Positions 14,920 through 24,464 of a stretch of 44,505 bases of DNA are shown here, piece after piece. The position numbers and the translations under genes are program-made. Below the pieces are notes generated by a model that saw only the letters and a program-made list of their open reading frames with translations, ran no database searches and had not been told where the DNA came from. Positions within the stretch are counted from its first letter, which is position 1; each line of letters opens with the position of its first letter. Origin of the DNA: Mycoplasmatota bacterium (GTDB lineage Bacteria; Bacillota_I; Bacilli_A; RF39; UBA660); NCBI GenBank assembly GCA_012727915.1, contig JAAYGD010000037.1:1-44505 (forward strand), read 5' to 3'.

Positions 14920-17583
14920 CTTATTTTCAATTTCTAATAATATTTCATCTAAATTATCAATTGAAGTTCCGCCACCTTGTCCAAATGTTTTAGAACCTCC
15001 ACCATTACCATTACTCTTTGATGATGCTTCTTTAATTAATACTCCAGCATCAATATCTATATTTGATTTACAAATATAATTAACATTATTTCCTTTTACA
15101 TTAGCAATAAATATAATTCCTTCATTAAGATGCTCAATTAATCTATCTACTAATACTTTTAACACATTCATATCATAATCATATACTTTAGTAACAACAT
15201 ATTTATATCTAGATTCTTTAACCTCATTTAAAAACTTATCAATATTGTTTAAAACTTCTTGTTCTTTTTCAATTTGATATATTTTTTCTAAATTTTTTAT
15301 TCTATCTTTAACATATTCTAATTCTTTTCTATTATAAACAACATCTTTATAAGAATATGGTTGTTTATTATCTACATTAACATAGAATTCCAAACTTATT
15401 CCTTCTTTATTAGCTTCTTCTAATATGTTTTTACCTTTTTCCAACAATTTAATAATTTCATCATTATAAGGTTTAATAGCTTCATACATTTCATTTTCTA
15501 TGTTTTTGTCAGTAGCAGCAAAAATTCTATATGTATTAGCACCAATTGTTTCGTAAGATTTAATAGCGAATCTATTAATATGTGAAGTATTATTAACATG
15601 AGTCCCACCACATAATTCTTTTGATGTATCCATAGTAATTACTCTTACAATATCATTATATTTATCTTTAAATAACGCAACTGCACCTTCAGAAATAGCA
15701 ACATCTAAACCCTTTTCTTCTACAATTGTATCCTTATTATTAGAAATCATACTATTAACTAAATCTTCTACTTTTATTATTTCATCATCTGTTAATTTTT
15801 TTTCATATAAAAAATCAAATCTTATTTCATATTCATCAATTCTAGAACCAGCTTGATCAATAGATGAATTTAATACATCTTTTAATGCTTTATGTAATAA
15901 ATGGGTAGCGCTATGATTCTTCTCAATAGAATCTCTTCTTTTAGAATTGATTTTAGCGGTTATTTTATCTCCTATATTTATTGAACCTTCAATAACATTA
16001 ATCATGTGTAAATGTTGATGATTTGGAGCTTCAAAGGTATCTACAACCGCAATACTAGTATCTTTATTAAATAGCAATCCCGTATCTCCAACTTGTCCAC
16101 CTTTTTCTGCATAAAATGGAGTTTCTTTTAAAACAACATAACCAACATCATTTAATGAATTTACTTTTTTATTATCTTTAAATAATCCAATTACAGTTGT
16201 ATTTATTTCGTGTTTTTCATAACCCACAAAAGAAGATTCTTCTTTGAATTCAAGCAATTCTTGACTTTGAATATTCATACTATCTATAACCCTTCTAGAA
16301 GTTCTAGCAAGTTCTTTTTGTCTTTCCATACATTTTTCAAATTCTTCTTTATTAGTATTAAAGCCTCTTTCTATTAAACACTCAACAGTTAATTCAAATG
16401 GGAAACCATAAGTATCGTATAATTTAAAAGCAATATCACCTGATATTTGATTTGTTTTTGAACAATCCATAATATCACATAATTTTCTTTCACCAGACTC
16501 TAAAGTTTTATCAAATAATATCTCTTCTCTATGAACTAAATCCTCAATATGTTTCTTTTTATCAATTAAATTAGAATATTGAACACCCATAATGTTTACT
16601 ACTTCTTCAACTAATTTATATAGAAAAGAACCACTTATATTTATTTTCTTACCACACCTATAAGCTCTTCTTAATAACCTTCTTAAAACATATCCTCTTC
16701 CTTCATTAGAAAAAGTAGCACCATCAGAAATTGCAAATACTATTGTTCTAATATGATCCGCAATAATTCTAAAGTTTCTATCATTTCCATATACTTTATT
16801 TGATAATTTTTCAATTTTTTCTATTATTGGCACAAACAAATCTGTATCATAACTAGAATCTTTTCCTTGAATAATGCAAGTCATTCTTTCTAATCCCATA
16901 CCAGTATCTATATTTTTACTTGGTAATTCTTCATAATCTTTTCTCGCAACTCCATCTTTAGCATTATATGTACTAAATACATTATTCCATATTTCAACAT
17001 ATCTACTATTTGGAATATCCTCTTTTAATAATTTAATACCAAGTTTATTAGGATCATATTTTTCTCCTCTATCATAAAATATTTCAGAATCCGGCCCACA
17101 AGGACCTTCACCAATATACCAAAAATTACCATCAAGTTCTATTATATGGCTTTCTTCAACTCCTAGATTCATCCATATTTGTTTTGATTCTAAATCTCCA
17201 GTATAAATAGTAAAGTATAAAAGATTTTTATCAAAATTAAAATAATTAGAAGAAGTTAATAACTCGTATGCCATCCTTAATGCTTCATCCTTAAAATAAT
17301 CTCCAATAGAAAAATTCCCAAGCATTTCGAAAAAAGTATGATGTGTTTCATCACCTACAGATTCAATATCATTTGTTCTAATACATTTTTGAGAACTAGC
17401 CATTCTTTTATTTTTAGGAACCAATGAACCATCAAAATATTTTTTTAATGGAGTTACTCCAGCATTATTCCACAATATAGTTGGATCATTATCAGGTATT
17501 AAAGGTGCAGAAGGGATAATATCATGATCATGTTCTTTGAAATAATTTAAAAATGTATCCCTAATTTCTTTACTCGTTTTCAT
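14908..17583 (-). CDS. alaS: Alanine-tRNA ligase
   Basis: 891 residues. The ATG at 17583 is preferred over 17613 because GAGG (in the xseB end) lies 7 bases upstream. Class II catalytic core at the N-terminus (TSKEIRDTFLNYFKEHDH, WNNAGVTPLKKYFDG). The tRNA-binding middle has DHIRTIVFAISDGATFSNEGRGYVLRRLLRRA. The editing domain carries HSATHLLHKAL (about 557) and CGGTHVNNT (about 657) for zinc. The C-Ala/DHHA1 glycine loop is GNGGGSKTFGQGGG. It charges tRNA-Ala and clears Ser/Gly mischarging. It is cotranscribed with xseA and xseB. Confidence 0.97.
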   Translation of the reverse strand: MKTSKEIRDTFLNYFKEHDHDIIPSAPLIPDNDPTILWNNAGVTPLKKYFDGSLVPKNKRMASSQKCIRTNDIESVGDETHHTFFEMLGNFSIGDYFKDEALRMAYELLTSSNYFNFDKNLLYFTIYTGDLESKQIWMNLGVEESHIIELDGNFWYIGEGPCGPDSEIFYDRGEKYDPNKLGIKLLKEDIPNSRYVEIWNNVFSTYNAKDGVARKDYEELPSKNIDTGMGLERMTCIIQGKDSSYDTDLFVPIIEKIEKLSNKVYGNDRNFRIIADHIRTIVFAISDGATFSNEGRGYVLRRLLRRAYRCGKKINISGSFLYKLVEEVVNIMGVQYSNLIDKKKHIEDLVHREEILFDKTLESGERKLCDIMDCSKTNQISGDIAFKLYDTYGFPFELTVECLIERGFNTNKEEFEKCMERQKELARTSRRVIDSMNIQSQELLEFKEESSFVGYEKHEINTTVIGLFKDNKKVNSLNDVGYVVLKETPFYAEKGGQVGDTGLLFNKDTSIAVVDTFEAPNHQHLHMINVIEGSINIGDKITAKINSKRRDSIEKNHSATHLLHKALKDVLNSSIDQAGSRIDEYEIRFDFLYEKKLTDDEIIKVEDLVNSMISNNKDTIVEEKGLDVAISEGAVALFKDKYNDIVRVITMDTSKELCGGTHVNNTSHINRFAIKSYETIGANTYRIFAATDKNIENEMYEAIKPYNDEIIKLLEKGKNILEEANKEGISLEFYVNVDNKQPYSYKDVVYNRKELEYVKDRIKNLEKIYQIEKEQEVLNNIDKFLNEVKESRYKYVVTKVYDYDMNVLKVLVDRLIEHLNEGIIFIANVKGNNVNYICKSNIDIDAGVLIKEASSKSNGNGGGSKTFGQGGGTSIDNLDEILLEIENKIKA

Positions 17584-17797
17584 TTGTAACCTCGAAGTTT
17601 TCAAATGTTCCATTTTCTTTTAATATCTTAGTTACTGTTTCTTCTGCTTTATTCAATTTATCACTACATTCTTTTGCAATCTTCATAGCTTTTCCATACT
17701 TATCAATAGCAGCATCTAATTTAACTTCTCCACTTTCTAATTCTTCAACTATTTTTTCTAATTCTTCTAATTTTTCTTCAAATGTTATTTCTTTCAT
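17570..17797 (-). CDS. xseB: Exodeoxyribonuclease VII small subunit
   Basis: 75 residues, the usual size. Family pattern: ITFEEKLEELEKIVEELESGEVKLDAAIDKYGKAMKIAKECSDKLNKAEETV. It is all helical and assembles around XseA. It overlaps xseA by 4 bases (ATGA-type) and alaS by 14 bases, so the three genes are translationally linked. It acts with XseA in single-strand DNA degradation during repair. Confidence 0.95.
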   Translation of the reverse strand: MKEITFEEKLEELEKIVEELESGEVKLDAAIDKYGKAMKIAKECSDKLNKAEETVTKILKENGTFENFEVTNENE

Positions 17798-19065
17798 ATT
17801 TCCTCCAATTCTAATATATTAGCTTTAATATTACCATCTACTAAACTTATATTTATTTTATCATCTTTATTTACTAACTTAATACTATCAATACATGTAT
17901 CATCTTTTTTTAATATTGAATATCCTCTTTTTAAAGCATTTAATGGATCTAATAGTATTAATTTATCTATCATATTATCTAAACTATTTTTATAATTAGA
18001 ATATAACTTTATTGGATTTTTTAATATATAATTATTTTTTAAAACATTCAGTTCAGTATTTTTATCTTTTAATTTTATATCTATTAATAGATTAATTCTC
18101 TTAATAGAATTAATTATTATACTTTTTTTAACTTCATAAATATTTAAAGGATTTTTTAATATGTAGCTTGAACTTAATTGTTTTAATTTCTTTCTATAAT
18201 CAATAATAAAGTTTTCCATTATATTACTTGCTTTATCTATTTGAGCATCTATATATATATTTAAATCTTCTATATTGGGAGTACAAAGTTCTGCTGCTGC
18301 TGTTGGGGTTGCCGCTCTAAGGTCTGCGACAAAATCAGATATTGTAAAGTCAATTTCGTGACCTACAGCACTTATTATTGGAATATTAGAGTTATATATT
18401 GCATATGCAACTTCTTTCTCATTAAATGCCCATAAATCTTCTATAGAACCTCCTCCTCTACCTACTATAAGTACATCTAGAGGATGAGTATTTGCTATTT
18501 CTATTTTTTTAGTTATATCAAATTTAGCTTCATTACCTTGAACTAAAGAAGGAAATATATATATTTCAGCGATAGGATATCTTCTTTTAATTGTTATAAT
18601 GATATCTCTAATTGCTGCTCCTGTACTTGCAGTTACTACTCCAATTTTTTTAGGGAACTTTGGAATTATTTTTTTATGATTAGAATCAAACAAACCTTCT
18701 TTTTCTAATTCTTTTTTTAATTCTAAAAACTTCTTAAATAAATCTCCAGCTCCATCTAAATCCATTGAATCAACATATAATTGATAATTACCATTTGCTT
18801 CATATACACTTACTTTTCCAATTATTAATACAGAATCACCATCTTTAGGTTCAAATTTCAACCTTGAAGCTTTTGCATTAAACATAACTCCGCTAATTCT
18901 ACTATTTTCATCTTTAATAGTAAAATAACAATGGCCAGAAGGAAATTGTTTTTTAAAATTTGATATTTCTCCCTTTACATAAACTCTATTAAAAAAAGGA
19001 TCACTATCAAACATATTTTTAACTATTTTATTTAATTCAAAAACGGTTAAGTATTCTTTTTCCAT
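17794..19065 (-). CDS. xseA: Exodeoxyribonuclease VII large subunit
   Basis: 423 residues. The ATG at 19065 is preferred over an in-frame GTG at 19074 because TAGGTG lies 6 bases upstream. The N-terminal OB domain (VKGEISNFKKQFPSGHCYFTIKD) is followed by the catalytic domain with GVVTASTGAAIRDII, VGRGGGSIEDLWAFNE and SAVGHEIDFTISDFVADLRAATPTAAAE motifs. A long coiled-coil (about 275-370) and the C-terminal GYSI segment follow. It degrades single-stranded DNA to oligonucleotides from both ends. Confidence 0.97.
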   Translation of the reverse strand: MEKEYLTVFELNKIVKNMFDSDPFFNRVYVKGEISNFKKQFPSGHCYFTIKDENSRISGVMFNAKASRLKFEPKDGDSVLIIGKVSVYEANGNYQLYVDSMDLDGAGDLFKKFLELKKELEKEGLFDSNHKKIIPKFPKKIGVVTASTGAAIRDIIITIKRRYPIAEIYIFPSLVQGNEAKFDITKKIEIANTHPLDVLIVGRGGGSIEDLWAFNEKEVAYAIYNSNIPIISAVGHEIDFTISDFVADLRAATPTAAAELCTPNIEDLNIYIDAQIDKASNIMENFIIDYRKKLKQLSSSYILKNPLNIYEVKKSIIINSIKRINLLIDIKLKDKNTELNVLKNNYILKNPIKLYSNYKNSLDNMIDKLILLDPLNALKRGYSILKKDDTCIDSIKLVNKDDKINISLVDGNIKANILELEEI

Positions 19066-19104
19066 AATAAACACCTAACATAATTATAACATAATCAATA
19101 ATAA

Positions 19105-19950
19105 TTACATAGTTCTTGCTAGTTCTTTTATTGCTTTAGTTTCAGAATCATATGTTGATGTATCTTCATATAAATCATGTATTAAAAAGTTCCCCGTTTT
19201 AATATTATCATCCAAAAAATAAATAAAACTATTTTTTTCTTTTATTAAAACATCCTTTGATTCGCTTTTTTCCACTTTATTAGAAAAAAATGAAACCAAA
19301 GTTCTTTGTATTACTGGTAATTTTTCATTAATATATTTACCTGAAAAAGCATCTTTAAGTTTGTTTATATCTTTAAATAATTTTTTAGATTCATCTTTAT
19401 TTATTCCAAGCCATGATAATTTATCTATCATAGGAGTTATACCTTTATTATTAAAAAAAGCATCCTTCATAATATCAATTCCAACAATTTCAGTTAGCAT
19501 ACCAGCAATTGAATAATAAATTTTACTAAATTTTATATTTTCTGTTGCATCTGATTTCAATAATAAAGACATAAAACCTCTATCTAAACCAGTATGTAAA
19601 TCATCACCCATTTCATTATTAAAATTGATAGTTGAAAATCCAGAATATACTATATTATTTTCTTTATCAAACTTTGTTGATGCAACATTTAATAATAAAT
19701 ATCTTATAGAATAATTTAAATAATTAAAATAATCATAATTATTGCTATAAGACTCATTACTCATTCCTTTTAAACTTAAGTTTATATAATTTCCTATTTG
19801 ACTATATTCTCCAGTACATCCTTCTTTGTTTTCATAAAGATATATTTTTAAAGTTTTAATATTTTTATCAATGTTGCCTCCGCAATTTTCTGGAATTAAT
19901 TCCTTTACATATAAAATAGCATCATTAATAATTTTACTTTTAATAAGCAT
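19105..19950 (-). CDS. Unknown soluble protein
   Basis: 281 residues, not recognised. No signal peptide or membrane segment. It has a short Cys-containing start (PENCGGN, EGCTGEYSQ), a central helical region (FSKIYYSIAGMLTEIVGIDIMKDAF) and a charged C-terminus. There is no HExxH or P-loop. GAAAGGAG precedes the ATG. It is transcribed toward xseA with a 39-base gap and is separated from the surface-protein remnant upstream by a strong terminator. Amino-acid composition and codon use match its neighbours, so it looks like a resident lineage-specific gene. Confidence 0.7.
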   Translation of the reverse strand: MLIKSKIINDAILYVKELIPENCGGNIDKNIKTLKIYLYENKEGCTGEYSQIGNYINLSLKGMSNESYSNNYDYFNYLNYSIRYLLLNVASTKFDKENNIVYSGFSTINFNNEMGDDLHTGLDRGFMSLLLKSDATENIKFSKIYYSIAGMLTEIVGIDIMKDAFFNNKGITPMIDKLSWLGINKDESKKLFKDINKLKDAFSGKYINEKLPVIQRTLVSFFSNKVEKSESKDVLIKEKNSFIYFLDDNIKTGNFLIHDLYEDTSTYDSETKAIKELARTM

Positions 19951-19993
19951 AACATTTAACTCCTTTCAATTACGATTTATAATACTATATGAT

Positions 19994-20033
19994 AATAAAA
20001 AAATAAAGCAATTTTGTTATTTACTGCTTTATT
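19994..20033 (-). terminator. Terminator after the surface-protein remnant
   Basis: Stem AATAAAGCA/TGCTTTATT (20002-20033) with a 14-base loop, then TTTTTTTATT on the minus strand. It is intact although the gene it served has lost its 5' end. Confidence 0.8.
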
Positions 20034-20053
20034 ATTAAATATTTATATTATTT

Positions 20054-20758
20054 CTATGGAATTGTAACACTACAAGATACTGAATTGCCCGCATTATCAC
20101 TTACAATATATGTTTTGTTAGTAATACTTTGTCTGTAAATTGCATAGTTTAAACCATCAAAAATATCTCCACTTGCTTTTATTCCACTTCCACCCAAATC
20201 ACTTCTACTTAAATACACGATTTTTCCATATATATCAAAATTAGTATCATTAACTATTGCATCAGTAATTGCAGATATATCAGCTTCATCAATCAAATTG
20301 TTTCCGTTTGCCACATCACACTGGCTAGATATTAAACCACGATTTGTATTAGTTGTTCCTACAATATCAATACACGCTACTGAATCCATTATATCAATTT
20401 CTCCATCATTTGTTGGATCTCCATATTTATATTTTGTTGTAGAACAAGTAGGAGATGTTTTATCAATTCTTACAGTAACTGTTTTTGATGAACTTATAAG
20501 ACCTTTTTCATTTATTGCTCTTACATTAATTGTAGTAACTCCTTCATTACTGACTAAAAAGTTATTACCACTAGTCCAATCCTTAGAGGTATCACCAGTC
20601 ATACTATATTCATATTTTTTAATTCCTGATTCTTCATCTTTTGATCTACTAATTGTTCCACTTACTTGAACCATATTTGTCCACGATTCATAAACTTGAA
20701 TTGTTGGAACACTTGGATTAGTTATATCTTTTGTTGAGACAACAGTATTTGTTATAGT
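20054..20758 (-). pseudogene. 5'-truncated surface-protein gene with dockerin-like calcium loops
   Basis: An open frame of 235 codons bounded upstream by a TAA at 20759-20761 and beginning with mid-domain protein. The only plausible ATG (20674) has no ribosome site and would start inside a beta domain. It therefore looks like the 3' remnant of a larger gene, cut off right beside the nusB terminator. It reads an Ig-like domain (YEYSMTGDTSKDWTSG), then DKTSPTCSTTK. Two EF-hand-type loops follow, DPTNDGEIDIMD and DVANGNNLIDEAD, arranged like a type I dockerin. The end is TYIVSDNAGNSVSCSVTIP. The flanking DKT.PTCST and YIV.D.AGN parts are also in the giant prepilin at 24465-28169. Confidence 0.7.
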
Positions 20759-20765
20759 TTATGTA

Positions 20766-20805
20766 AACAAAAATGTAAAACGAAGTTAATTTTTAACTTC
20801 GTTTT
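20766..20805 (-). terminator. Terminator of nusB, overlapping its stop
   Basis: A 13-bp perfect stem (20777-20805, core AACGAAGTTAA/TTAACTTCGTT) with a 3-base loop; its 3' arm ends TTTT and is followed by ACATTTTTG on the minus strand. The last nusB codons and stop lie in the 5' arm. Confidence 0.82.
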
Positions 20806-21190
20806 TTAATATATTATCCAAAACGGCATTTATTATATTTTTTACTTTATCATCAGAATATTGTTTTGATAATTCAATTGCTTCATCTATTACAACAACT
20901 CCCGGAGTATCAGTATAAAGAATCTCATATGTTGCTAATCTTAATATTGCTTGATCTGTTTTTCCTAATCTATCTATAGTCCAATTATTTAAATACTTAT
21001 TAATCAACTCATCAATAATATTAGTTTTTTCTATAATATTATGAACACTATCACTTACAAATTCATTTGGTTCTTCTATTAATGATTTTATTATATTATC
21101 AATATCATAAGGAATCTTGTTAGAATCACATATGTATTTTTGATATAACGCTATCATTATTATTTCTCTTGATTCTCTTCTTGTTTTCAT
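20786..21190 (-). CDS. nusB: Transcription antitermination factor NusB
   Basis: 134 residues. The ATG at 21190 has AAGGG upstream and gives the family start KTRRESREIIMIALYQ; the longer frame to 21259 runs into the preceding gene. All-helical NusB fold, with the conserved C-terminal half WTIDRLGKTDQAILRLATYEILYTDTPGVVVIDEAIELSKQYSDDKV.NIINAVLDNI. It binds boxA RNA with NusE (S10) to allow full-length rRNA transcription. It starts 1 base after the preceding stop. Confidence 0.95.
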   Translation of the reverse strand: MKTRRESREIIMIALYQKYICDSNKIPYDIDNIIKSLIEEPNEFVSDSVHNIIEKTNIIDELINKYLNNWTIDRLGKTDQAILRLATYEILYTDTPGVVVIDEAIELSKQYSDDKVKNIINAVLDNILKNEVKN

Positions 21191-21191
21191 A

Positions 21192-21782
21192 TCATCTACC
21201 CTTAGGTATCCCAAAAAAATCTCTAATAGTACGCGGTTCAAGTTCACCAAACTCATCATCTATTTTTTTTACATTCTTTTCACTTTGCATTTTTAAATAT
21301 AATGCATCAAATAATATTTTAGGAATTTCTTCTTTGTTTGTTTTTATAAAATCATAAATACTATTATTGTTTTGGATAGAATATTCTGTAGCTAACATTA
21401 TTAAATCTTCATTAGTAATATTATGAATCGCATCTTTATATAAAAATAAACTCTGCATTGTTTTTTGAGGAATTTTTTCAAAAAATCTAAGATCTTTAAT
21501 TTCTTTCTTATCTTCAAAATCGTAAGTCAACAATAATTGAGCAATATCATCTTTACTAAAAGATTCAAAAAGACTTGTTTGAACTGGATCTCCATATGCT
21601 TTTTTATAAGCCGATTTTTTTGCCCATTCTAATCTTTCTTTTAAATCTATTTTCATCATTCTTTCTTTCAATTCGGGATAATTAGGCGCTCTATGATTAG
21701 GCCTTAAAAAATATTCTTCATTTTTTTCAAAATAATCATTCATATATTTATTAATATCTTCATTTTCTTTAATATTTTCCAT
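21192..21782 (-). CDS. Unknown soluble protein between mutS and nusB
   Basis: 196 residues, not recognised. Soluble, charged and largely helical, with no signal peptide, membrane helix or known motif. Notable are the N-terminal FLRPNHRAPNYPELKERM segment and a basic end PRTIRDFFGIPKGR. AAGGAAGTG precedes the ATG at 21782. It ends in TGA two bases before the nusB start, so the two are coupled. It follows mutS by 29 bases. Composition is like its neighbours. A role near rRNA transcription or repair would be guesswork from position alone. Confidence 0.7.
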   Translation of the reverse strand: MENIKENEDINKYMNDYFEKNEEYFLRPNHRAPNYPELKERMMKIDLKERLEWAKKSAYKKAYGDPVQTSLFESFSKDDIAQLLLTYDFEDKKEIKDLRFFEKIPQKTMQSLFLYKDAIHNITNEDLIMLATEYSIQNNNSIYDFIKTNKEEIPKILFDALYLKMQSEKNVKKIDDEFGELEPRTIRDFFGIPKGR

Positions 21783-21811
21783 AAAATCACTTCCTTAATG
21801 ATTATATCATA

Positions 21812-24343
21812 TTATTTATCTATTTCGTTTTTTAACTCATCTAATATATTTAAAGCTTGTAGTGGATTTAATTCCAATATATTAATATCTTTTAATTTAT
21901 CTATTACTTTATTATTAGTTTTAGGTTCTTCTAATTTGAGATTTTCTTGAATATAGACATTACCTTTTTCTTTCTTTTCATATGATTTTAAAATGTTGTT
22001 TGCTCTATTAATTAAAGAATCTGGTAAATTAGCAAGTTTTGCAACATGTATACCATAACTTTTATCTATAGCACCCTCTTTTATTTTATGTAAAAAGATT
22101 ATCTTTCCATTTTCTTCAAGTGCGCTAACATGTATATTTTTTATATTAGTATAATTTTTTTCTAATTCAGTTAATTCATGATAATGAGTAGAAAACAATG
22201 TTTTACACTCAATATTATCATGAATATATTCAATTATAGACTGTGCTAGAGCCATACCATCATATGTAGCTGTACCTCTTCCTAATTCATCAAAAATAAT
22301 AATGCTGTTATTTGAAGCGTTTTTTATTGCATTATTTGCCTCAGTCATTTCAACCATAAAAGTAGATTCTCCACCTACTAAATCATCTGAAGCTCCTATT
22401 CTAGTAAACACTTTATCAAATATTGGAAGTGATGCTTCACTGCAAGGTACAAAACAACCGATTTGATTCATTATTATAGTTATAACTAAAGATCTCATAT
22501 AAGTAGATTTTCCGGACATATTTGGACCTGTAATTAATAAGATATTAGTTTTTTCATCCATAAATATATCATTTGGTACAAATTCTCCTTCTATTACTTT
22601 TTCAACTACAGGATGTCTGCAATTCTTTATATCAATTATTCTTTCATCTATAATATTTGGTCTTACATAATTATTCTCTTCAGATACTATTGCAAAAGAT
22701 TGCAAAACATCAATTTCAGATAATACTTTAGCATTATTTTGAATTATTGATATATAGTCTTTAACATTATTTCTTATTTCAATAAATAATTCATATTCTA
22801 AGTTAATTATTTTTTCTTCAGCTCCCAATATTAATTCTTCTTTTTCTTTTAATAAAGGGGTTATATATCTCTCTGCATTTGCTAAAGTTTGTTTTCTTTC
22901 ATAATTTGCAGTTTCAGGAATATCTTTTATACTTCCTTTACTTATTTCAATATAATATCCAAATACTTTGTTAAATCCCACTTTTAAGTTTTTAATACCA
23001 GTTCTAGACCTTTCCTCTTGCTCAAGTTTTATTAAAAAATCTTTATCTCCTTTTCGAGAATCTTTTATTTCATCTAATAATTTGTTATATCCTTTTTTAA
23101 TTAAAGAACCTTCTTTTATAGTAATAGGAGCATCTTCATTTATAGATTTTTCTAATAAATCATATAAATTCTCTAAATTATCAACAGAATCATAATAATT
23201 TAAATCTTTTAATATATTTTTAATATTAGGCAATACTTTTAAAGAATTTTTTAATTGAATTAAATCTCTAGCATTTGCATTTCCATAGGATATTCTTCCA
23301 CATAATCTTTCCAAATCATATACTTCATATAATAAAGCTCTTAATTCTTCTTTTAAAATAAATTCTTCTAATAATTTCTCAACAATTTGATGTCTTTCTA
23401 ATATCTTTTTTTTGCTAACAATTGGATTTTCTATCCAGTTTTTTAATAATCTACTCCCCATAGCAGTTCTTGTTTTATCTAATAACCATAATAAAGAATG
23501 ATTTCTATTTTTTAATTTTAAACTTTCAGTAAGTTCTAGATTTCTTCTAGTATTTATATCCATTTTTAATATATCAGAATTTTCAATTATTATAGCGTTT
23601 TTTAAATGAGATAAGTTTCTTTTTTGAGTATTTTCAATATAAGAAATTAAATAGTTTATTGATTTAATATATCTTTCATCATCTATATTTAAATATAGAT
23701 TTTCATATTGTTTCTCATAAATATTATCATAAATATTTATATTTATTTTATATTTATTTTTTAATATATTTAATACATTTATATTAAAATTATTATTAAC
23801 AATTAATTCTTTAATTTCTAATGATAAAACTTCCGCGATTAAAGAACTATCTTCATGTTCTATTAAAGATACATATAAATCTCCAGTAGATATATCAGTA
23901 TAACTTAATACATAGCAATGACTAAAATCTAATATACTTCCTATATAATTATTAGTTTTTTCATCTAAAGAATCTCCATTCATAATAGTTCCTTTAGATA
24001 CAACTTGCAAAACTTCCCTTTTTACAACACCTTTAGCATCTTTAGGATCTTCTACTTGCTCACAAATCGCAACTTTATATCCTAAGTTTATTAATTTATC
24101 TAAATATACATTTACAGCATGATGAGGGACCCCACACATAGGAATTCTTTCATCTAAACCCGCACTTTTACCAGTTAGAGTTAATTCAAGTTCATGTGAA
24201 ACATTAATAGCGTCTTCAAAGAACATTTCATAGAAATCTCCTAGTCTAAAAAACAAGATAACCTCTTCATAATTATCTTTTATTTCCATATATTGCAACA
24301 TCATAGGAGACAATCTTTTTCTATCCACTTCATTTCTTTTCAT
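21812..24343 (-). CDS. mutS: DNA mismatch repair protein MutS
   Basis: 843 residues. Mismatch-sensing loop FFRLGDFYEMFFEDA (Phe-x-Glu type) at about 30-44. Connector, lever and clamp domains are in the middle. The ABC-type ATPase has Walker A GPNMSGKSTYMRS, signature region STFMVEMTEANNAIKNA, Walker B IIFDELGRGTATYDGMALA and switch His (STHYHEL). It recognises mismatches and recruits MutL; no mutL is in the window. The first ATG has no ribosome site, and a TATAAT ends only 6 bases before it, so the mRNA may be leaderless. It heads the unit mutS-unknown-nusB. Confidence 0.97.
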   Translation of the reverse strand: MKRNEVDRKRLSPMMLQYMEIKDNYEEVILFFRLGDFYEMFFEDAINVSHELELTLTGKSAGLDERIPMCGVPHHAVNVYLDKLINLGYKVAICEQVEDPKDAKGVVKREVLQVVSKGTIMNGDSLDEKTNNYIGSILDFSHCYVLSYTDISTGDLYVSLIEHEDSSLIAEVLSLEIKELIVNNNFNINVLNILKNKYKININIYDNIYEKQYENLYLNIDDERYIKSINYLISYIENTQKRNLSHLKNAIIIENSDILKMDINTRRNLELTESLKLKNRNHSLLWLLDKTRTAMGSRLLKNWIENPIVSKKKILERHQIVEKLLEEFILKEELRALLYEVYDLERLCGRISYGNANARDLIQLKNSLKVLPNIKNILKDLNYYDSVDNLENLYDLLEKSINEDAPITIKEGSLIKKGYNKLLDEIKDSRKGDKDFLIKLEQEERSRTGIKNLKVGFNKVFGYYIEISKGSIKDIPETANYERKQTLANAERYITPLLKEKEELILGAEEKIINLEYELFIEIRNNVKDYISIIQNNAKVLSEIDVLQSFAIVSEENNYVRPNIIDERIIDIKNCRHPVVEKVIEGEFVPNDIFMDEKTNILLITGPNMSGKSTYMRSLVITIIMNQIGCFVPCSEASLPIFDKVFTRIGASDDLVGGESTFMVEMTEANNAIKNASNNSIIIFDELGRGTATYDGMALAQSIIEYIHDNIECKTLFSTHYHELTELEKNYTNIKNIHVSALEENGKIIFLHKIKEGAIDKSYGIHVAKLANLPDSLINRANNILKSYEKKEKGNVYIQENLKLEEPKTNNKVIDKLKDINILELNPLQALNILDELKNEIDK

Positions 24344-24349
24344 ATAAAA

Positions 24350-24358
24350 ATTATATCA
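24350..24358 (-). promoter_or_regulatory. Extended -10 promoter of mutS, possibly giving leaderless mRNA
   Basis: Minus strand TGATATAAT: a TGn-extended consensus -10, whose hexamer ends 6 bases before the mutS ATG. The usual start point would fall on or next to the A of the ATG. Confidence 0.6.
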
Positions 24359-24380
24359 TAAAAAATATTAATAAGCATAA

Positions 24381-24407
24381 ATAAAAAAGATAGAATAATC
24401 TATCTTT
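24381..24407 (-). terminator. Terminator of the prepilin operon
   Basis: Stem AAAGATAGA/TCTATCTTT (24386-24407) with tetraloop ATAA, followed by TTTATTT on the minus strand. It lies 58 bases after the giant prepilin stop. Confidence 0.85.
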
Positions 24408-24464
24408 TAAAATATTATTAATAATAAATGTATCTTGTGTTACATTGTTTTTATTAAATTAAAG

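Noticed and set aside
20054-20674. Intact 206-residue gene starting at the ATG at 20674
   Set aside because: No ribosome site, the frame continues upstream as good protein sequence to a stop at 20759, and the start would fall inside a beta domain. A truncated remnant explains it better.
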